Origin: Gracilaria caudata
Taxonomy: Eukaryota; Rhodophyta; Florideophyceae; Gracilariales; Gracilariaceae
NCBI GenBank assembly: GCA_030374735.1
Contig: JASCIV010000910.1
Location: forward strand, 1-10,393
Direction: 5' to 3'
DNA: 10,393 nucleotides
Shown piece by piece: positions 1 to 7,648 of this stretch. The notes beneath the pieces were generated by a model, which was not told where the DNA came from, ran no database searches, and saw only the letters and a list, made by a program, of their open reading frames with translations. The position numbers and the translations under genes were made by a program. Positions within the stretch are counted from its first letter, which is position 1; every line of letters starts with the position of its first letter.

Positions 1-1436
1 AATTAAGACAGTGTTCAGTCTAGAGCACTGTTCTTCTTCGAATTAAAGCGTTCCACGCTCTCATTCGCCACACTAGATTACTTTGGAGCGCAGCTACTGT
101 TTCTATGTACCTTCGTATATGAATCCCCTGGCCTGCTTGGGATGGTTGGAGGACGGCAGCAGATCGGCAGCAAGATTCTTTACAGGTTAAAAATGCCGTA
201 GTCCTTGTTAACATTAGTAAGGCTGTTCTACATTATAACTCTGTCTCGTAACTTTACGTGTAGCTCGGTATAATTTTGGGGACTGCCTTCTTGTGTTGTA
301 TCGCCAAACAGCCCGATATCATTGTTATGTCGACCACAGCTAAATCCGGAAATATAAGACCAGAGCAGTGGAGAAAACCTCTCTTTGAGGTTGAAGATTT
401 TGAGAACAAGTCCTGGAAAGTTATCCTCGCGGGCAGATGCAAAATCTACACATGTATGGCCATTCGAGGCGCAAATTTTCCTTCACACTACACATGATAT
501 CGGGGTGTTCGAAAAAGCGAACAATGGGTCCCAAATAATCTGCACATAAATCTTTGGTATAAGAATTGTGTACCAATGATTGACTTGTTGCCCCTAGCGA
601 GCACTACGAAACTGTCTCATCCCCTTCAATACTTCCCGGACTGATTGAACGTGTTCTTCCCCAGAGGAGGAAGACATTTGAGATTTAGCTGTTGCAAACT
701 GGAAGAGATGGCTCGAATCTTCATGAAGCCGTCGATCGTATTTATTGTAATGTTACCCATGCCGAAAAGGGTCTCACGATTTCAGCTTACCCAATGCTGC
801 GATAATCTGATTTGTCTCCCAGCCAGGAATCTATTTTTTTCTCCGTTGGAGTAAAACAAGGTATGGAGGACAGAAGTGCTCAGACGCGTCCCTTCTTGTC
901 TTGAACACAGTTTCCAACAATTGCAGAAGGTGATGTCACCTTTTTGACACATTCCTGTTAATGTCTCAGATGCTCGATTTAACTACAGACATATGCCTTA
1001 GTGTGTGCTGCATTATAAGCATTGCTTCTCCTTGTGTTGGTAATGTTACCATCTTGCCAAAGGAAAAAACGTTTGACTACAATATTCTATTGCTCACGAG
1101 TCGTGAATTTGTCGTAATAACTTGGGGCCCATAAATTTTCCCTCCTGAGTACGATTGGTGGTGCAAACCTTGTTGCATTTATTTTTATGTCGTGTACATG
1201 TTGAAGCTACAGGGGAAAAGAGTTGAATCTGCAAAGGGTTTTGAAATACCTTAACATTACGTAGTTCCTGTATGCGGATACCTCACGCGTTGCACGCCTA
1301 GACCCACTTGTGGTTTAACAATACACCTTCGTATAATCTGTATGTATCTTTGTTGAATACCTTTGGTAAATGGCAAATGTGGTCGTTCTTTCGATTAACT
1401 GTAACGTCGGAGCTTCAAGCCCAGCCGTAATGTGGG
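1..1436. other. AT-richer stretch without a supported gene
   Basis: No reading frame here is convincing. The best ATG frame (327-497, +, 56 codons) has no recognisable domain, signal peptide or supporting promoter, and the longer version of it would need a TTG start at 276. Base composition is visibly AT-richer than the gene-dense right-hand part of the window. I see no long terminal repeats, inverted termini, reverse transcriptase motifs or tRNA-like folds. It may be intergenic DNA or a decayed mobile element beyond recognition by eye. Confidence 0.5.
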
Positions 1437-1444
1437 TATAAAAG
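1437..1444 (+). promoter_or_regulatory. TATA box of the secreted Cys-rich peptide gene
   Basis: The sequence TATAAAAG is a perfect match to the eukaryotic TATA consensus. It lies 99 bases upstream of the ATG at 1543. If transcription starts the usual 25-30 bases downstream (about 1465-1472), the 5' leader would be roughly 70-80 bases, and the upstream ATG at 1452 would fall outside the transcript. The placement supports both the reality of the gene and the choice of the 1543 start. Confidence 0.6.
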
Positions 1445-1542
1445 AACACGGATGGTCCATCAGGAGAGCCAAACTTGCAAAAGACACATCCGCACAACAT
1501 TGTCAAGAATCTCAATACCGTTCCTCAGCTCTAGCAATCAGG

Positions 1543-1857
1543 ATGTTCAAGTTTGTGAGCGTAATTTCTATGTTATTGATTCTCTTCAGCTGTGAGGCAG
1601 CTATGTTTCCGGAGAAGCTTGGAAAAAATCAAGAGGCGATGGCGTCTATGCGTCAGGTAGCAACTTTAGGTGGAGCAGGCGGAACGGCACTCATTGGACT
1701 TGGAGGTGGTGCAGGCGGAGGTGGAGGTGGAGGTGGAGCCTGTCCGTGCGCATGCAAATCTCCGCATGAAGCTGATAAAGAATGCCAGAAAATAGGGGAC
1801 CCTTGCTTCCTCATGGATAAGAATTGCGGGTTTGGAAAGAAAATGTGCTGCTGTTGA
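1543..1857 (+). CDS. small secreted glycine-linker cysteine-rich peptide (104 aa)
   Basis: Not assigned to a named family. Residues 1-20 form a classic secretion signal: a short positively charged start (MFKF), a hydrophobic core (VISMLLILF), then SCEAA as a likely signal-peptidase site. A spacer of about 30 residues leads into a glycine-rich linker containing a run of eight glycines. The C-terminal 38 or so residues hold nine cysteines: three as C-x-C-x-C, then C-x9-C-x6-C-x6-C-x6-CCC ending the protein. That density and regular spacing imply a disulfide-stabilised extracellular domain. The frame stays open upstream to a GTG at 1432, but 1543 is the ATG with a signal peptide behind it and a TATA box 99 bases upstream. 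It stands alone in the AT-richer part of the window. Candidate roles (inference only): defence peptide, cell-wall or matrix protein, or metal-binding peptide. That this is a gene is fairly sure; the function is unknown. Confidence 0.7.
   Translation: MFKFVSVISMLLILFSCEAAMFPEKLGKNQEAMASMRQVATLGGAGGTALIGLGGGAGGGGGGGGACPCACKSPHEADKECQKIGDPCFLMDKNCGFGKKMCCC
1717..1738 (+). repeat. GGAGGT hexamer microsatellite encoding polyglycine
   Basis: About three and a half copies of a GGAGGT/GGTGGA unit inside the coding sequence of the secreted peptide. They encode the glycine run just before the cysteine domain. Such a repeat can change copy number in frame, so linker length may vary between individuals. 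Confidence 0.75.
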
Positions 1858-3571
1858 TTGTGCTTTGGAGTCAGTTATGGTTCTCTTTCGATATCTTGGT
1901 TCTGGCTGAACCTTGAAGCTATGCAAAAGAAGCCAATCAAGCTCTCGTGACTTCGTTGGTCTGGGTGACCATGGAACAGGACCTGATGTTCCTTTCAGGG
2001 CAAGTAAAGCGGAGTCTTTAAGTGTTTTGTTTGTTGATATTGTTTTGCACTGTATCTTGAAGCTATCGACTTTCATCTTTCCTCCACGATCGAGTCCTGA
2101 TGAGATGGCGGACATACAAAAGTGTGGTGGCCACACTTTAACCTTCCAATCTATTCAATCATATATTACAGAGGAGTAGGTGGGTAGGTTTGGATCTAGA
2201 CCTGGCTCCTTCAGAGACACCTTCGGTGCATACTGTGTACAATACAGGGAGCATTCTAAGCCTAGCCGTTCTTTGTACACTTTCATGAGCGCACGGCAAC
2301 AACCTTTCACGAACTGAAGTACTTGTCTCTCAACTCAAAAGCTGTGCATTTCGTGATACTCGATTTGAATGTGACAGACAACCAATAGAGCTTTTGATGG
2401 CGATGAAAATGCGCAGGGCTCCCTTGTAGGTCGTAGCCCGTAGCGTGTTTCGTTAAGCAAATCGTCCGTACGTAACTCGGCAAGGACAAAAAACCCATCA
2501 GGTCAGAAGTGCTTTCACAAAAGTCCACGTAAGGGAGGTATCAACCAAACACGTGACGTGCCCGCATACTATCTTCGAGGCACAAGTATGTGCAAGGGGT
2601 GTCATCGATCAACAAGGGTACATGCCCAAGGATACGGGAATACTTGTGAAGCCACCCCAGCCAAACATAGGTCAGCAAGAGCCAGCAGTAAAGCAAACGT
2701 GTCTATCTCTTTATCCCTCGTCATCTTCTGCAGCAAAACAGGGAGCAAGAGAACGTACTGTGGGCTCAATGCTCATTTCGCTGGTGCAGGGTAAGTCTCA
2801 TCGTCGTTACATGCCAACCGAAGTACTCATTGCCCCATGGGGATGTTTTTCTTCAGAAGCGCACGTTCGAAAGCAAAACTCTCAGAGTACAGAAGTTCAT
2901 CGACTACTATGAGCCTAATTCATAGAGTAGCTTATCTTATGTGCGCATCCAAAAAGATCTCCTGTGATTGCTGGTGAAGGCTCTGATCATACTTTCTATG
3001 TAAAAGCGTATCTCGATCGCGTAATCCGGAGTACTATCGATAAAGCCAAAATCTGCCTGATGTATCGTACTGTAAGTATCGCTCTTTCCGTAGTCTTCAC
3101 CGCTAACGAACGCGACGTTTCCAATGATTCCTTTGAACCTCTTCTCATGCTTGAAGCATCGAGATTTGTCTCACTTCACTGAGTGAAAGCTACTTCGTCT
3201 GGAGGCGGCCAGAAAATGCATGTTTCGTAAATGGAATGCAGATCCGCCTGGGTTAAAGCGGGGCTAAAATCGTGCTTCAACAGTTTCGCTACAATGCACA
3301 AATGCTGCTATGATAGCTTCAGCTTCAAGCGGATTTCTAGTTACCATCAGAAGTCGAATTCGCGGCCACACGAGTTCTCCCCGGAAATGTTCGGTCCATT
3401 TGGCAAAAGACTCAAAAGCTCGCAAACCATCTGTTGCCGACGGAGCGCACAGTAAGTCATCGACAGATGAGGTCCAACACATGAAAAGCATATGTCTTCA
3501 AGCAATGCTAATGGCCACTTCAAACGGCGCGGAAGGTCCGTTGCAAATGTAGTTAGTTACAAAGGTACTGT
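1858..3571. other. AT-richer stretch without a supported gene
   Basis: Contains only short frames on both strands, mostly with GTG or TTG starts, none with a recognisable motif. The largest, 2553-2912 (+), needs a GTG start and has scattered composition. A minus-strand ATG frame at 3264-3491 (75 aa) is open but unassigned. It lies just downstream, on the same strand, of the glutathione S-transferase-like remnant, so it could be part of the same decayed gene, but I cannot show that. A perfect hairpin sits at 2119-2139. Confidence 0.45.
2119..2139. repeat. perfect 9-bp inverted repeat, 3-base loop
   Basis: Arms AAAGTGTGG (2119-2127) and CCACACTTT (2131-2139) are exact reverse complements around TGG. 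It lies about 260 bases downstream of the secreted-peptide stop codon. It could be a transcript 3'-end structure, a palindromic binding site or a mobile-element relic. No flanking sequence helps to decide. Confidence 0.55.
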
Positions 3572-3817
3572 TACACTCACGGCGCTTCAAATTCAAAACC
3601 ATCGTACAAGAAAACCACCGAACTTTGGTGAACGAAGCTTATCATGGCCCTCAAGGCTTGTGAGGCTCTCAAACTCTATCTTCTCCCCATCGTACTCGAG
3701 ATCCTCTGCCCCGCAAACAGCAAGGGCCCAGAAACGAAGGTAAACATTTGCGTTCGTACGCAGGTATCATCGATCCGCAGCCCCACCAAACGGAAAACTT
3801 TCAAGTGTCAGCTTCCC
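3572..3817 (-). pseudogene. glutathione S-transferase-like N-terminal remnant
   Basis: Reading the minus strand from 3817, the frame gives GKLTLESFPFGGAADR, then a TGA stop (3769-3767) and nine further codons, then in the same frame LRFWALAVCGA, LEYDGEKIEFESL and KLRSPKFGGF. This order resembles the beta1-alpha1-beta2 part of glutathione S-transferases (KLTYF..GRAE.IR.AL...G..Y.D..I.FEE.....PFG). A one-base frame change near 3605 continues as FLYDGFEFEAP, like the beta3-beta4 turn (PVL..DG.....) but lacking the conserved cis-proline. A 30-base insertion with a stop, the frame change and the absence of an initiator ATG indicate a broken copy. I see no GT-AG intron that would repair it. A C-terminal helical domain is not recognisable. 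It lies about 280 bases upstream of the Tim17/22/23-like gene on the opposite strand. The resemblance was judged by eye, and chance is possible. Confidence 0.4.
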
Positions 3818-4097
3818 TCGCACCTCACGCGCTTGCTCGTCGCGCACGTGTCCAGGTGCGCCCTTCCAATTGGCCGAGACACCCCACCACGCGCGCTGAT
3901 TCGCGCAGCCACCCACCGTCGTCGCGGACACCGCAAGCCCACGCGCGAGCCGCCCGTCAATCCGCTCAACTCAACCATCACACATGCACATCCACCGGCG
4001 CGCCCCCGATCCAGGCTCATTGCGCGTCCACCGAACGTACGAACGCCCCGCTCCCGGTAAACGCGATCCCCCCCAACCAGCGCCGTGCGTCTTCATA
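3818..4097 (+). promoter_or_regulatory. GC-rich upstream region of the Tim17/22/23-like gene
   Basis: At this point the sequence switches from AT-richer to GC-rich, with many CpG steps and C-rich blocks, including a seven-C run just before the leader at about 4068-4074. No TATA box is evident. An in-frame ATG at 3984 would add 38 arginine- and proline-rich residues to the downstream protein, but it has C at -3 and looks like leader sequence. It probably holds a TATA-less promoter and 5' leader (inference from position and composition). Confidence 0.4.
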
Positions 4098-4463
4098 ATG
4101 TCCTCTTCATCGCGCGCCGCGTCGCAGACAACTTGCAGCGCGCTCGCGGTCGATTCCGCCATCCGCGGCGCCGCGCTCGGCACCATGTGGGCGCTAGCAA
4201 CCACTTCGCGTCCGCACATGCTCCGATCCGTGCTCAGCAACGCCTTCGACTTTGCCTCCTTCCTCACAATCTATTCCGGTTCATTCTGCGTGCTTTGTCG
4301 CGGGGGCAACGACACGCTGGCGGGCGCCGTGGCCGGTGCAACCGCCGGCAGTTTTGCGAGCTTGAGAATGCGTACCTCACCGCGAGCGTTCGTCATCAAC
4401 ACCGCTGCGTGCTCCGTGTTTGGTGCCGCAAGCCGTGTGTTCGCCCAAGTATCGGAAGGGTGA
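4098..4463 (+). CDS. Tim17/Tim22/Tim23 (PRAT) family membrane protein, 121 aa
   Basis: Members of this family form channel or translocase subunits in the mitochondrial inner membrane or plastid envelope, importing precursor proteins or amino acids. Residues 16-34 (ALAVDSAIRGAALGT onward) form a small-residue hydrophobic helix. Residues 52-86 carry the family pattern of a hydrophobic helix with a serine-glycine turn (YSGSF, 59-63), a short polar loop ending in N71-D72, and a glycine/alanine-spaced helix (LAGAVAGATAGSF). Residues 97-115 form a last alanine-rich helix. The G-x3-G spacing and the ND-T-LAGA-x-AG block are the main clues. At 121 residues it is at the short end for the family. The ATG at 4098 has A at -3, better than the in-frame ATG at 3984. 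It converges on the F-box/VWA gene. Which organelle and which subunit cannot be told. Other small four-helix membrane proteins are possible, though less likely. Confidence 0.6.
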   Translation: MSSSSRAASQTTCSALAVDSAIRGAALGTMWALATTSRPHMLRSVLSNAFDFASFLTIYSGSFCVLCRGGNDTLAGAVAGATAGSFASLRMRTSPRAFVINTAACSVFGAASRVFAQVSEG

Positions 4464-4757
4464 ACAACAGCGTTCGTGAAGTGCGGTGTGAACGCGCTTA
4501 CGCCAGCTGGCCGTTAGTGCCGTGATGCGCTGGGTTTATTGATACTCTACTACACAAATGGAAAACGAACCGACTCTGTACGCCTCTATGACAAACGGCG
4601 TTTGTTCATCAATGATACATTATTTAAACACACAAATGCAAGCGGGACTGTATGGAACAAATCATTCGCATTGCTCTCAAACATGAAAGGGCAAAGCTTC
4701 AAGCCGCCACATATATATCTATAAATGCATATATATGTATATATCTCCAACTCAGTG
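4464..4757. other. tail-to-tail intergenic region with candidate poly(A) signals
   Basis: Lies between two converging stop codons. On the minus strand an AATAAA reads at 4540-4535, about 218 bases past the F-box/VWA stop and only about 72 bases from the Tim17/22/23-like stop. On the plus strand the only near-consensus hexamer is TATAAA around 4720-4725 within an AT-rich patch. The small open frame here (4539-4724) needs a TTG start and is not supported. Confidence 0.45.
4709..4738. repeat. AT-rich inverted repeat, 10-bp arms
   Basis: Arms ACATATATAT (4709-4718) and ATATATATGT (4729-4738) are exact reverse complements around a 10-base loop. The surrounding patch (4711-4746) is nearly all A and T in an otherwise GC-rich neighbourhood. 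It sits next to the stop codon of the minus-strand gene and at the probable 3' end of the plus-strand transcript, so a role in 3'-end formation for either gene is plausible. TA-type microsatellite slippage could also produce it. Confidence 0.6.
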
Positions 4758-5882
4758 TCACTTGGTGGAACCGAGGCGTCTCAGCGTGAAGTTCATGCCG
4801 CCTTCCGAACCGGCAGCCACACGGCTCAACCCACTCTCGTCCACATCACGACCGACGCCGAGCGTGAACATCCTTGCACCGACCTGGTCAAAAGCCTTGC
4901 GAGCTTCCTTTTCGCTCTCATGCAGCTCATCCGCGTGAGTCTGACCGTCGGTGAGAAGCACGATGGCGCGGTCACCAGGACCGGCCTCCTCGGCCAGAAT
5001 CTCACGGGCTCTGCGGATGGGTGCAGCGATATCTGTGCTGCCCATGAGCTGCTCCATGTTGTCAATGGCGGTGGAAAGCTTGGGCTTCTTGACGGGGGTG
5101 AGAGAAATCTCCACCTTGGGGTGCTGGTTGAACTGCACGACGGCGACGTTTGAGTTGTCGTGGGTCTGACGCAGACTGTGGACAAGCGTGCGTGCAAAAC
5201 TCTTCATTGCGTCAAAGTCGTCATCTGTGACACTGGAACTAGCGTCTATGAGCAAGACGATATTGATACAATCGAAATGGGACGGGGCAGAAGACATGAC
5301 GCTGATGGGGGAAGAGAAGGACAAGGGAGAAGGTTTATCGGCAGGCGGAGTAGCGGGCTCCGTGGGGGAAGTGACGGACCACGACGCGTTGTGCAAGGAA
5401 GGAGCGTGGTGGTTCTTGATGAGATCAAGAATGGCGAGCTTCTCGCTGTGACACAGCGTGAGCCACGGGCTATTCTTGGCGTCACAGATAGCCTTCTCCG
5501 AGTAGAGCTGCTTCCAGGTGCCGGCGTGTCTGGCGGCGGACGGGAGGAGCATGGAGTTGGTGGTGAGGTGACCCCAGCGGGTCTGGGTGCAACGTCTCCA
5601 GCACACAGAGTCGTATGCGATGAGATGACGCAGACGGCGCGACACGTGCTCCAGGGCGACGAGGTCTGTGGCGGGGAGATCAGCGTAACACATGGAGATC
5701 AACTCGTCCGGGAGAGCTGTAAGGTCGAAGGTGGGCTTGGAGGAGACGGGAGGTTGGGTGTGGTCCGCGGAGGCGCAGCGCGAGGAGGGCTCGCGGTTTT
5801 CGGAGACAGGAAGCATGACGGCGTCCGCGGTGGAGGAGGGGTCGGAGAGGGGGCCGGAAGAGAGAGCGCAGGGCTGGGCCAT
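4758..5882 (-). CDS. F-box plus von Willebrand factor A (VWA) domain protein, 374 aa
   Basis: Residues 1-50 are a disordered, Ser/Pro-rich lead. Residues 52-100 fit an F-box (LPDEL at 57-61, then DLVALEHVSRRLRHLI and VCWRRC), followed by the W-K-x-L-Y element common behind F-boxes (123-127). F-box proteins usually bind Skp1 and act as substrate receptors of SCF ubiquitin ligases. After a Pro/Ser linker (170-203), residues 206-366 form a VWA domain. The metal-ion-dependent adhesion site is complete: D213-x-S215-x-S217, T283 and D312 in LLTDGQT. It should therefore bind a divalent metal and a protein ligand. The frame stays open to 6002 only through a GTG; the first ATG is at 5882, in a good initiation context (ACCCATGG). 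No intron is seen. Likely soluble, cytosolic or nuclear, with the VWA domain possibly choosing the target (inference). The VWA call is very secure, the F-box call good. Confidence 0.85.
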   Translation of the reverse strand: MAQPCALSSGPLSDPSSTADAVMLPVSENREPSSRCASADHTQPPVSSKPTFDLTALPDELISMCYADLPATDLVALEHVSRRLRHLIAYDSVCWRRCTQTRWGHLTTNSMLLPSAARHAGTWKQLYSEKAICDAKNSPWLTLCHSEKLAILDLIKNHHAPSLHNASWSVTSPTEPATPPADKPSPLSFSSPISVMSSAPSHFDCINIVLLIDASSSVTDDDFDAMKSFARTLVHSLRQTHDNSNVAVVQFNQHPKVEISLTPVKKPKLSTAIDNMEQLMGSTDIAAPIRRAREILAEEAGPGDRAIVLLTDGQTHADELHESEKEARKAFDQVGARMFTLGVGRDVDESGLSRVAAGSEGGMNFTLRRLGSTK

Positions 5883-6772
5883 GGGTGGAGGGGTGGGAAG
5901 CGTGTGGAGGATGTTGTGGTTGTTTCGAACGCGGGCGAACGGTAGCGTGCGAACGAAGGGAACAGAGAGCAGGATGGCCTGGAAGAAGAGCGGGTAAAAC
6001 ACAAGGAGGGGAGGGGGGTGTGAGCGCTGTGCTGGTTTTTTTTTTTCACCTTTTTTTTCGTCGGTTTTGGGAGGTTAAATAGGAGGTGGTGGAAGGGTGG
6101 GTGGCGCTGAAGAAGACGAGCTTACCTGCAGGGCGGTGAGCAGGGCGGACCAGCCGAATGCGGGGGCGGCGGGGGCGTTGTTGGACGACTTTTGCGGGCG
6201 GTGAGCTGTGCGCATAACGTGGGGCGTGCGAGCGGCGACGGAGGCGCGCGGCGATTGCGAGCTGGGCGCGATGGATGCGTTCTGCTGCAGCGGTGCGTTT
6301 TTGTCTGGGAAGAAAGCGGCGCTTCACAGCAGCGCGATTTTTCTTCCACGCGGAAGGGCGCATGGCGTGTGAGATAGGCGTGGAGATTGTGGCGCGCGTG
6401 CGTGGCGCTGCGCGTGGTGCCATTGGCTGTGCGTTGGGGGCGGCGCGCGCGATTGGTGCGCGTTGGCGTGCTGCGAGGCGCCGCCGCGCGGATCTGCACA
6501 CTGCGCGCGCCGACGCGTGTAACCGCCGTGGCGCGCGCGTGCTGCGTTTTGGTTTTTTTTTTCGCTCATCCGGGCGCGCGTGATCGCGAGCGCGCCGTGC
6601 GCTGCGGGCGCGTAAGGATTGTGGGCTTGGCGCCTGTTGACGTGGACACGTGGAAGGTGTGGTGATCTCTTTTTTTTTGTGGCGCTGGTAAAGCTGTTGC
6701 GCTTCGACGTGGAGTGGCGGTGCTCGTGCGGATCGCAGACTGGGGTGCGCCCCTTGCGTCTGGTGTGGAGGT
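5883..6772. promoter_or_regulatory. head-to-head promoter region between F-box/VWA and mTERF-like genes
   Basis: About 890 bases separate the two divergent ATGs. The minus-strand side (5883-6030) is pyrimidine-rich when read toward the F-box gene. Homopolymer T tracts on the plus strand stand out against the GC-rich background: 6036-6046 (11 T), 6051-6058 (8 T), 6553-6562 (10 T) and 6670-6678 (9 T). No clear TATA box is present. The long minus-strand frame across this region (6046-7254) is arginine/alanine/proline-rich, runs antisense through the mTERF-like gene and is best read as a composition artefact. Confidence 0.5.
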
Positions 6773-7333
6773 ATGGCAGCGCTGTTTGTGCCCGTGGCGC
6801 CGGGCAGGCTCACGTCGCCGCTGCCGTGGCGCAAGCGAGCGCGCGCGGACGTGTGTGGCGTGAGATGCGCCGCTGTGGAGCCGGCGGACAGCCTGGACGA
6901 GGCGCAGCTGGCGCAGTGGCGCGACGCGCGCGGCGCGTTGCTGCGGGGCGCGGTGGGCATGGACGAGGCCGGCGCGGAAAAGGTGCTCAAGAGGGCGTTT
7001 GGGTGGGGCGCGCAGAGGTACTGGAGGGGGAAGGTGCGCAGGGAGGTGCCGTCCGCGGAGCTGGTGGAGCGCAGACTGCGCTTCGTGGGCGAGCGCGTGG
7101 GCGTGGCGGGCGAGCAGCTACTCGGCGTGGTGCAGAGCTTCCCGGAGGTGCTGCGACTGGACGAGGGGCGCATCGAGCAGAACATGAGCAGGGTGGAGAG
7201 GGAGGTGGGGCGCGGCGGCAATGTGCAGCGCGTGAGACGCAGCGTGTGCGACAACCCCAGCGTGCTGGGCTACGACTTTGACTGCGAGGGCGACTGCGCG
7301 GGCGAGTGCTCCAGGTGCTGGGTGCGGTTTTGA
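6773..7333 (+). CDS. short mTERF-like protein, probably plastid-targeted, 186 aa
   Basis: mTERF proteins are helical-repeat nucleic-acid-binding proteins that act in organelle transcription, splicing or ribosome assembly. Residues 1-34 look like a plastid transit peptide: few acidic residues, hydrophobic start, basic middle (PWRKRARADV) and a VCGVRCAA cleavage-like site. Residues 41-95 are helical and charged. Residues 98-145 match an mTERF repeat well: R-x-RFV-x-ER-x-GV, then QLLGVVQSFPEVLRLDE and a following helix. A second, shorter repeat ends with NPSVLGYDFD. The extreme C-terminus holds C171, C175, C179 and C182 (C-x3-C-x3-C-x2-C) and finishes RCWVRF. It is much shorter than typical mTERFs (300 or more residues), with only about two repeats. 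It begins at the first ATG of the frame, diverges from the F-box/VWA gene and converges on the next gene. Plastid location is inferred, not shown. Confidence 0.65.
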   Translation: MAALFVPVAPGRLTSPLPWRKRARADVCGVRCAAVEPADSLDEAQLAQWRDARGALLRGAVGMDEAGAEKVLKRAFGWGAQRYWRGKVRREVPSAELVERRLRFVGERVGVAGEQLLGVVQSFPEVLRLDEGRIEQNMSRVEREVGRGGNVQRVRRSVCDNPSVLGYDFDCEGDCAGECSRCWVRF

Positions 7334-7648
7334 GCGCGCGCGCTTACAGACGCGCGCGTTGCGTATTGTTGCGCTTGCAGTTTTGCTTGCCTGTTTGCTG
7401 CCGCGGGTGCGCGGATGCGCGGCGACGATTCTTTTTTAAGACGCGCGGCGATGGCAACTGTCGCCGACATCGAGACTGCCTCGAGACGCAGCGCGCGCGT
7501 TTGTAATGCGCCGCAGCCGAGCAGAGATGCCTTTAAAGAGAGAAAAAAAAAGCGAGCTGCGAGTGCGTTGTGTGCCGCTTGTGGGCGTGCACTGTCAACG
7601 GGAGTTTTGTGCAACGGCGCAATCAAACGCGTCGAATAAACGCAAGCG
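7334..7648. other. tail-to-tail intergenic region
   Basis: Lies between converging stop codons. Immediately after the mTERF-like stop are two self-complementary alternating stretches, AGCGCGCGCGCT (7333-7344) and ACGCGCGCGT (7350-7359). Farther on are a T run (about 7432-7437) and an A run (about 7545-7553). A plus-strand AATAAA at 7635-7640 is the best poly(A) signal for the mTERF-like transcript. It sits just nine bases short of the stop codon of the converging gene. No supported gene lies here; small ATG frames are short and compositionally biased. Confidence 0.5.
7635..7640 (+). terminator. candidate AATAAA poly(A) signal of the mTERF-like gene
   Basis: Exact AATAAA hexamer on the plus strand, about 300 bases past the mTERF-like stop and the only exact copy in this gap. 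If used, cleavage 10-30 bases later would fall inside the 3' coding end of the converging minus-strand gene, giving overlapping antisense transcripts. The assignment rests on the hexamer alone. Confidence 0.35.

Noticed and set aside
327..497. 56-codon ATG frame with a faint resemblance to a DNA-binding (SAND-like) tail
   Set aside because: Only a few residues fit, no upstream signals, too short to judge.
2553..2912. 119-residue plus-strand frame
   Set aside because: GTG start, no motif, overlapping frames equally open; no sign of coding.
3264..3491. 75-residue minus-strand ATG frame just downstream of the GST-like remnant
   Set aside because: No recognisable domain; a link to the GST remnant is possible but unsupported.
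3984..4097. 38-residue extension of the Tim17/22/23-like protein
   Set aside because: Weak initiation context (C at -3) and Pro/Arg-rich composition; the ATG at 4098 has A at -3. A basic organelle presequence remains a minor possibility.
5160..5945. 261-residue Gly/Arg/Val-rich plus-strand frame
   Set aside because: Antisense shadow of the F-box/VWA gene, whose domains are clear on the minus strand.
5883..6002. 40-residue N-terminal extension of the F-box/VWA protein
   Set aside because: Would need a GTG start; the first ATG is at 5882 in a good context.
6046..7254. 402-residue open frame on the minus strand
   Set aside because: Arg/Ala/Pro-rich with no domain, crosses T-tract promoter DNA and runs antisense through the mTERF-like gene; GC-rich DNA has few stops.
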